From Acidimicrobiaceae bacterium (GTDB lineage Bacteria > Actinomycetota > Acidimicrobiia > Acidimicrobiales > Bog-793), in assembly GCA_003159795.1 (NCBI GenBank), contig PLPK01000048.1:1-52692 (forward strand): a DNA stretch of 52,692 nucleotides, given 5' to 3'. This document shows positions 47,475 to 52,692 of the stretch, in pieces. Every line of letters starts with the position of its first letter. The stretch's first letter is position 1. A program made the translations under genes and the position numbers. The notes below the pieces were generated by a model. That model was not told the origin of the DNA, did no database searches, and worked only from the letters and a program-made list of their open reading frames with translations.

Positions 47475-48527
47475 TCAGGCAGCGGCGAAGTGCCGCGCCA
47501 CCGCGGCGAATGCCTCCTTGGGCTCCCAGGGCATGTCCGGGTAGGTCGTCCCGTGGTGCCCGTGGGGCAGCGACTTCACGAGGGACATCGAGTCCATGTC
47601 GAGGTCGTAGCGAGGATTGTCGTCGGTGTGGGCCTCGGGTGTCACAAAGGTCGACACCAGGGCGCCAGCCACTCCTGAGCGTTCGAGTTCGTCGAGGGTT
47701 TCGGCGAGCTCGCGGGCCTGCATGGCTTCGTCACGCTCGAACGTCCCCTTCAGGCGGGTCCGGATGAAACGCCCGATCACCGGTCGCGTGTGGAGCCACA
47801 GCCGGGTGGTGTCGGTGACCCCGAACCCCAGGGCGCCCGAGCTCTCGGCACCACCGTAGGTGCGCATCCCGAACTCGGTGACGATCACCGGCTTGCCCGT
47901 TGACAGGAACGGTTCGAGCATCTCGATGTAGCGGTCCTTGGTCCGCGCCTCGCGGTAGTGATCGACTCCCACGTAGTCGAAAGGCCCCCAGTCCACCGGC
48001 TCGAAGACGAGCGAGCCGTAGGTGAGCGGGCCCTCGAATACGGCGCGCAGTCTGGGCACCAGCGCGGCCAGGAACGCATCGAGCTTCCCGTTGCCGAGCA
48101 GCGCCCAGTCTCCCTTGAGGTGTTGCAGGCGCTCGGTCACGCTCTTGCCGGGGACCAGCCCCGGCGTGAAGAGCGTAAGTTCGCCGCCGGCGACGAAGAT
48201 CACGCGGCCGGGGTGGGCCGCCGCCAGCGGTGCTGCCGCCTCGGCTGCTGCGACCAGTCGGGACGTGGTCTCCTCCGGCGAGTACTCGATGAAGGCCGGG
48301 CAGAACCACACCTCGAGTCCGAGTCTGAGCGCGATCTCGGCGACGGCCGTGATCCGTCCCACGGCACTACCCCCGATGCGCACGGCGTTGGCGTGCAGGT
48401 CGTCCCGGATGATCTCAAGTTCGCGCCGCACCAATGACAGGTCGAGTGCCTTCGGACGTGTCGAGATGGCATATCCAGGGCCCCGGAACACAGTGCCCGT
48501 GTCGTAGTGGACTCCCTGGTGCTGCAT
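47475..48527 (-). CDS. TIM-barrel glycoside-hydrolase-like protein
   Basis: LEVWFCPAFIEYSPEETTSRL...VIFVAGGELTLFTPG...FDYVGVDHYREARTKDRYIEMLEPFLSTGKPVIVTEFGMRTYGGAE; candidate acid/base and nucleophile Glu in GGELTLF and VTEFG. Confidence 0.65.
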   Translation of the reverse strand: MQHQGVHYDTGTVFRGPGYAISTRPKALDLSLVRRELEIIRDDLHANAVRIGGSAVGRITAVAEIALRLGLEVWFCPAFIEYSPEETTSRLVAAAEAAAPLAAAHPGRVIFVAGGELTLFTPGLVPGKSVTERLQHLKGDWALLGNGKLDAFLAALVPRLRAVFEGPLTYGSLVFEPVDWGPFDYVGVDHYREARTKDRYIEMLEPFLSTGKPVIVTEFGMRTYGGAESSGALGFGVTDTTRLWLHTRPVIGRFIRTRLKGTFERDEAMQARELAETLDELERSGVAGALVSTFVTPEAHTDDNPRYDLDMDSMSLVKSLPHGHHGTTYPDMPWEPKEAFAAVARHFAAA

Positions 48528-49127
48528 CTCGCCTGGATCCTCGCGCGTACCCGCCTAGGCCATGTGGATGACGTCGCAGTGATCCGCCGGAATCGCCCGA
48601 TCGTTCCCCACTCGGCGTCGGGTGCAGTCGTCCGCGGAGGCCACCTTTTCCGAACGGTAGGGTGCCCAGATCGGGCCGATCCAGGACGGATAACAGTCGC
48701 GAGCAGCGGTTCCCCTGAAACGCCATCCGGAGGCGCTGGTCATCACGCCGGTGGCCGCCAGATAGCTACGGACGTAATGACTTACGTCGACGACTTGCGA
48801 TGCCAGCGTTCCCATCGAGGCGTCCCACTTTGACGTCGTCATATCCAAATGGGGCCCGAGTTGAACCGGCGTCACGGCTCTGAGGGAAGCCGAACCGGAA
48901 GCGAGGATCGCCCTGGACGTTGACGGTCTCTTCCTGACCGACCAGCGCTTCGAGTGAGCGCCCGAGCCGGGTCTGACTTCATCGTGAACCGGCTGACGTC
49001 TCTTCGGACTGTCCCGAGGACGAGCCGCCGGCCCGGCGGTCTGGGCACTTCGCGGTCGTGGCTCTGCTTACGTTCGGGAAGACCTCTGGTGTCCGAAAGG
49101 GTGGGTCGATATCAGCCGGAGAGACCT

Positions 49128-49544
49128 TCAGCCCTTTGGTAGTAGCTCCACAACCGGAATCAGGCGCTCCGTCTTTTGCTGGTATTCGGCGAAGCCCGGG
49201 TAACGCCGGCCCTGTTCTTCGTAGATGCGGTCACGATCCTCACCGCTGACCGGCAACGCGTGCGCCGCATAGGTGTCGGTGCCGACTTCCACGGTCACGT
49301 CTGGGTGCGCAACCAGGTTGTGGTACCAGTCCGGGTGCGTGTCGGCTCCAGCCTTGGAGGCGAAGACGTACCGGTGCCCGTCGAGGTCCAAGAACATCAT
49401 CGGGTTGACCCGCTCTTGACCGGTCCTTGCTCCAGTCGTGTGCAGCAGGAGCACAGGGGCTCCCTCGAACTGGCCGCCGACGCGGCCCTCGTTGGCATGG
49501 AATTCTTCGATTATCTTCCGGTTCCAGTCCTGGACGTCGCTCAT
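49128..49544 (-). CDS. Deazaflavin (F420)-dependent nitroreductase, Ddn family
   Basis: WNRKIIEEFHANEGRVGGQFEGAPVLLLHTTGARTGQERVNPMMFLDLDGHRYVFASKAGADTHPDWYHNLVAHPDVTVEVG. Confidence 0.94.
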   Translation of the reverse strand: MSDVQDWNRKIIEEFHANEGRVGGQFEGAPVLLLHTTGARTGQERVNPMMFLDLDGHRYVFASKAGADTHPDWYHNLVAHPDVTVEVGTDTYAAHALPVSGEDRDRIYEEQGRRYPGFAEYQQKTERLIPVVELLPKG

Positions 49545-49678
49545 CGTTGACCTCGACTATTCGGGCAGCATGTTGTTGGGTCGAGCGTATCCTCGACGTG
49601 CCGTACTGCCCCACCTTCCCGGCGATCCGGGGCGATCTCCGCGCCAATCCGGGCGAGCGAGATGGGACGCACGTCGAA

Positions 49679-49987
49679 TCAACCGGGGACCTGCTGCATC
49701 ATCACTCCCCGGGTCGTGTTCGGAGCGCCCGCCCGCAGCTGGATCTCGACCAGGAACGAACTGGCCGTGATTTCCTGCACCACGAACCCGCCCGAGGTGG
49801 CCGCCGCGCTGGCGTTGGTGGTGCAGTTCCCGACGGCTGGACTGTTCGTCCCGAGCGTTTCCTCGTAGCCGCCGCCCGGGACGGTACTCGTGGTCGGTGG
49901 GAGCGGAACCGGCGTGGTCGTGGACGTTGACGTTGTCTTCGCGTTGAGGCTCATCGAACGGGCCGACACGAAGGTCAGGCTGGCCAC
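49679..49987 (-). CDS. Small exported/hypothetical protein, start uncertain
   Basis: ASLTFVSARSMSLNAKTTSTSTTTPVPLPPTTSTVPGGGYEE...GGFVVQEITASSFLVEIQLRAGAPNTT; hydrophobic N-terminus and Thr/Pro linker. Confidence 0.4.
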   Translation of the reverse strand: MASLTFVSARSMSLNAKTTSTSTTTPVPLPPTTSTVPGGGYEETLGTNSPAVGNCTTNASAAATSGGFVVQEITASSFLVEIQLRAGAPNTTRGVMMQQVPG

Positions 49988-50081
49988 CAGTACCGAGGCG
50001 GCCGGGACTGCTGACAGGTCGCGCTGGAGGCTGCGTGGGGCTTCCCGCAGACCCTGCGGTAGTTCTGTTCCCGGAATCCAG

Positions 50082-50681
50082 TCAGCGACCTACCGATTCC
50101 CACTTTGTCGAGGCGCGGGCGAGCTTGGGATGACTGACCAGCAGGTGCCAGATGACTGCACACAGACCCTCGGTGTGCGGCGTGACGTGGTCATCGAAGA
50201 GGGGGGGGATCACGACACAGGCGTTCGCGACCTTGGCGGTGTACCCGCCGTCGCGGCCGACGACGCCGAAGATGGCGCTTCCTCTTTCCCTGGCGAGTTC
50301 GAGCGCGGCGACGAGGTTCGCAGAGACGCCGCGTTCGGCGTCGCCCCCCCCGACGCTGAAGACGAGCACGGCGTCGTCCGAGGAGAGCCGCGATCCCTTG
50401 AGCCACTCCGAGAACGTCGAGCTCCACCCGTCGTCGTTGACACGGGCGGTGAGCTCGGAGACGTTGTCGACCGGAGTGTAGGACTCAACGTCACAGATCT
50501 TCCGGAAGTCGTTGACGGCGTGGGAGGCGTGCCCCGCCGAGCCGCCCACGCCGAGGATGAACAGTCGTCCATCGCGTTCCCGCACCTCGGCGATGCCGGC
50601 CGCGCAGCGCTCGACGGATTCCGGGTCTATCGCGCCGAGCACACGAGTCGACTCGGCGATGTAGCTCTCGCTGAACGACAT
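50082..50681 (-). CDS. gmhA: SIS-domain phosphosugar isomerase, GmhA-like (sedoheptulose-7-phosphate isomerase candidate)
   Basis: GRLFILGVGGSAGHASHAVNDFRKICDVESYTPVDN...DDAVLVFSVGGGDAERGVSANLVAALELARERGSAIFGVVGRDGGYTAKVANACVVIP. Confidence 0.82.
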   Translation of the reverse strand: MSFSESYIAESTRVLGAIDPESVERCAAGIAEVRERDGRLFILGVGGSAGHASHAVNDFRKICDVESYTPVDNVSELTARVNDDGWSSTFSEWLKGSRLSSDDAVLVFSVGGGDAERGVSANLVAALELARERGSAIFGVVGRDGGYTAKVANACVVIPPLFDDHVTPHTEGLCAVIWHLLVSHPKLARASTKWESVGR

Positions 50682-50903
50682 GGCGGCGTTCTCCTTTCCG
50701 GACTGGCGCCCGGCGGAGGCCGCGGGCGATCCCCATCCAGCGCCAACCAGCCAAGCACACCGGGCATGCCGCGGGCGCCTCGCCTGCTGGAAGGGCTGCT
50801 CGGGGGTGTCGGTACTGGCCTAGTTTCGATCAAGGGATTCTGCCTACTGAAATCACGCGAGTGCCAACCAGCCTCATGGCGATACCACCTCGCCACTACG
50901 CAA

Positions 50904-51521
50904 TCATGGATACCCCGCTGTTCCGAAGTACTGATTACCGTGCGTCGGAGGCGGCGGATGAATCGCCCCGGCAGGGCATCCCTGTGTTGCAGATGCAACG
51001 GCGTCGAAGTAATGGGGGCCGGATTCTCTCGAACTCGCGTAGGCGCGAAACACGGGCAACTTCTGTGGGGTCATAAGAACCAGCACTGCCCAGCAGGTTG
51101 CAGACCCTCCAACGACGATGGTTCCCTTGTAAGTCGGCGTGTACCCCCAACCAGCTAGCACCGCTACGGAACTGCTGAGAACGTCGACGCTGACTGTACT
51201 TTCACTCTTGGACCCCGTAGAGCTTGACACAATTTCCTTGACCGGACCCCGATTTGCTGGCGTGTTGATCGCGGCCCGAAGAAAGGGGATTAGGCCATGG
51301 AAATCATGTCTTTGTGACCAGAACGTTTCGCTCAATTCCGTCGCCTTGTTTAGAGCGCCCGAGGTCTCGAGGTCGTAATACGGCCTGTCGTAGGAGGGAA
51401 GCGTCCGAAGCTGCTCACCTGACGTTCCTGCTCCATTACCCGTGACACAGCCCATCAACAGCACGCCGAGGAGGACCGCCACGATCCAGCGATGACTTCC
51501 GACCTTATGAGACGAACGCAC
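50904..51521 (-). CDS. Predicted lipoprotein, unknown function
   Basis: MRSSHKVGSHRWIVAVLLGVLLMGCVTGNGAG (lipobox LLMGC) followed by a polar mature region. Confidence 0.65.
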   Translation of the reverse strand: MRSSHKVGSHRWIVAVLLGVLLMGCVTGNGAGTSGEQLRTLPSYDRPYYDLETSGALNKATELSETFWSQRHDFHGLIPFLRAAINTPANRGPVKEIVSSSTGSKSESTVSVDVLSSSVAVLAGWGYTPTYKGTIVVGGSATCWAVLVLMTPQKLPVFRAYASSRESGPHYFDAVASATQGCPAGAIHPPPPTHGNQYFGTAGYP

Positions 51522-51596
51522 TATCTCCAGGTCTTCCTTCCTCTCAGCTCAGCGCGCGAACACGTGCTTCCCCTCTACCTGTCCGCCACGAACACC

Positions 51597-52109
51597 CTAT
51601 GAGTTCAAGGTTGTCGAGGGCCCCAGAGTCCCGATGTCGGGTGCCGTTGTGTTCAAATTCCAGTCCTCCACCTGGTAGGTGGCAGCATCTACGATGACTG
51701 TCAACACCGTACCCGGAACCGCTTGCAACCCCGCAGGTACCTTTTCAAGTGCACCGGAAAAACTGCCACGGAGTTGAATCACGTACGAGTCAGGGTTCGG
51801 TCCATTGACGTAATCACCAGGTGTGACCACCCCGAGCGCCTGGAAACGTGTACAACCCACCACCAACACGGGAGCGGTAGCAGCGACCGGGTCACCATTT
51901 CCACTGGCCATCATTTGGGCGACATTCAGCAGGGAACTCGTCTGATCAGACGTCAAAACAAGCGGCGAAACCGAACTTTCGCTTGGTGATGACGTCAGAA
52001 CCATGGGCAGAACGACCGCCAGAGCGCCCACCATTGCGACGCCTGCGAACCGCCAAGTTTGCACCCAGCCTTTCGTTCCTCTAGTCCCAAAGACACCCTT
52101 TCCTGTCAT
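51597..52109 (-). CDS. Membrane-anchored exported hypothetical protein
   Basis: N-terminal TM FAGVAMVGALAVVLPMVLTSS; exported domain VLVVGCTRFQALGVVTPGDYVNGPNPDSYVIQLRGSFSGALEKVPAGLQAVPGTVLTVIVDAATYQVEDWN. Confidence 0.6.
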   Translation of the reverse strand: MTGKGVFGTRGTKGWVQTWRFAGVAMVGALAVVLPMVLTSSPSESSVSPLVLTSDQTSSLLNVAQMMASGNGDPVAATAPVLVVGCTRFQALGVVTPGDYVNGPNPDSYVIQLRGSFSGALEKVPAGLQAVPGTVLTVIVDAATYQVEDWNLNTTAPDIGTLGPSTTLNS

Positions 52110-52121
52110 TGTTCGTCCCCC

Positions 52122-52692
52122 TCAACAACTCGTGGCCCATTGGACCTGCGAATAAGGTTCAACCCAGGAGGTTGTGGTCACCGCGCCAGTGGGTAGACCA
52201 CCAGCCCCCACATCCTCCGTATAGGAGTACGAATTCGTCGGTTCATTGTCCCATGGATAGTACCCGTCGCCTGTACCTTGGCCTTGCCACCCCAAGAAGC
52301 TAGCACTTCCGACTGATCGAGCACCCGAAGCCGCAGTAATCTCGGTTCCCACATTAAGGAACCACGAATCCGGACCATTGTCAACGGACTCCATCACCTG
52401 GTTGCCATTGACGGTTCCGATCCAGTCATTGTTGCCCGCGTAGTAAATGACGACATCATAGTCGGTGTTGAGCTTGGCAGTTTGGCTCAGATGGACATGT
52501 TCCGTGTAGCCATAACCCATTCTATTGTCGGCCCAGAACCAGTACCGAGTGTTCCCGTTAGGGTACCCATACGCCCCGCCAGTCTCTACCCAATAACCCT
52601 CGAGTAGGCCTAATGAGCCAGCTGTACCCTCCCAGAGTTCCTCGTTGGTAAAATTGCTGCTAGTATTTGGACTGTAAAGGCACGTGAAATCT
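52122..52692 (-). CDS. Exported beta-rich protein, 5' end beyond the window
   Basis: The open frame continues upstream of the ORF-track Met: ...DFTCLYSPNTSSNFTNEELWEGTAGSLGLLEGYWVETGGAYGYPNGNTRYWFWADNRMGYGYTEHVHLSQTAKLNTDYDVVIYYAGNNDWIGTVNGNQVMESVDN... to TSC*. Confidence 0.7.
   Translation of the reverse strand, partial: DFTCLYSPNTSSNFTNEELWEGTAGSLGLLEGYWVETGGAYGYPNGNTRYWFWADNRMGYGYTEHVHLSQTAKLNTDYDVVIYYAGNNDWIGTVNGNQVMESVDNGPDSWFLNVGTEITAASGARSVGSASFLGWQGQGTGDGYYPWDNEPTNSYSYTEDVGAGGLPTGAVTTTSWVEPYSQVQWATSC

Noticed and set aside
48555-48875. 106-aa minus ORF (MTPVQLGPHLDMTTSKWD...)
   Set aside because: Composition is semi-plausible but no family is recognisable and both ends sit in apparently non-coding DNA; may be a remnant, not called.
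1-52692. CRISPR arrays, rRNA genes, prophage or classical defense islands
   Set aside because: No regularly spaced direct repeats, rRNA-like segments, phage structural genes, cas genes or recognisable defense modules were seen on either strand.

Overview
52.7-kb high-GC, probably actinobacterial (Acidimicrobiia-like?) chromosomal window. About 45 genes can be supported. The left flank (1-5 kb) looks accessory: a truncated secreted repeat protein, a tRNA-Glu(CTC)-like 3' half, a complete group II intron with an LtrA-type maturase, and a 46-codon remnant of a TrkA/RCK protein. The core holds a small glycolytic block (PfkB-like kinase, probable PPi-dependent PFK, class I FBA), a histidine-kinase-less KdpD-Usp protein, a PAS-GGDEF-EAL protein, and a probable K+ uptake module (APC permease fused to Usp-like and OB-fold domains, plus two TrkA proteins). 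It also holds a chagasin-like inhibitor, an ABC exporter, bioY, GSII, idi, fumC and NlpC/P60. The most system-like part is 34.1-50.7 kb. There a long, tightly overlapping minus-strand operon encodes HddA, GmhB, an HddC-like nucleotidyltransferase, a transaldolase, an epimerase, a Gfo/Idh oxidoreductase, an SDR, a methyltransferase and a polytopic GT2. A GT2-GT4 fusion and coiled-coil protein sit next to it, and a GmhA-like SIS isomerase lies about 6 kb away. Together these suggest a GDP-D-glycero-alpha-D-manno-heptose pathway feeding a surface glycan. The right end (about 51-52.7 kb) is visibly AT-richer and carries small secreted/lipoprotein genes. All calls come from reading translations by eye; no database search was run.
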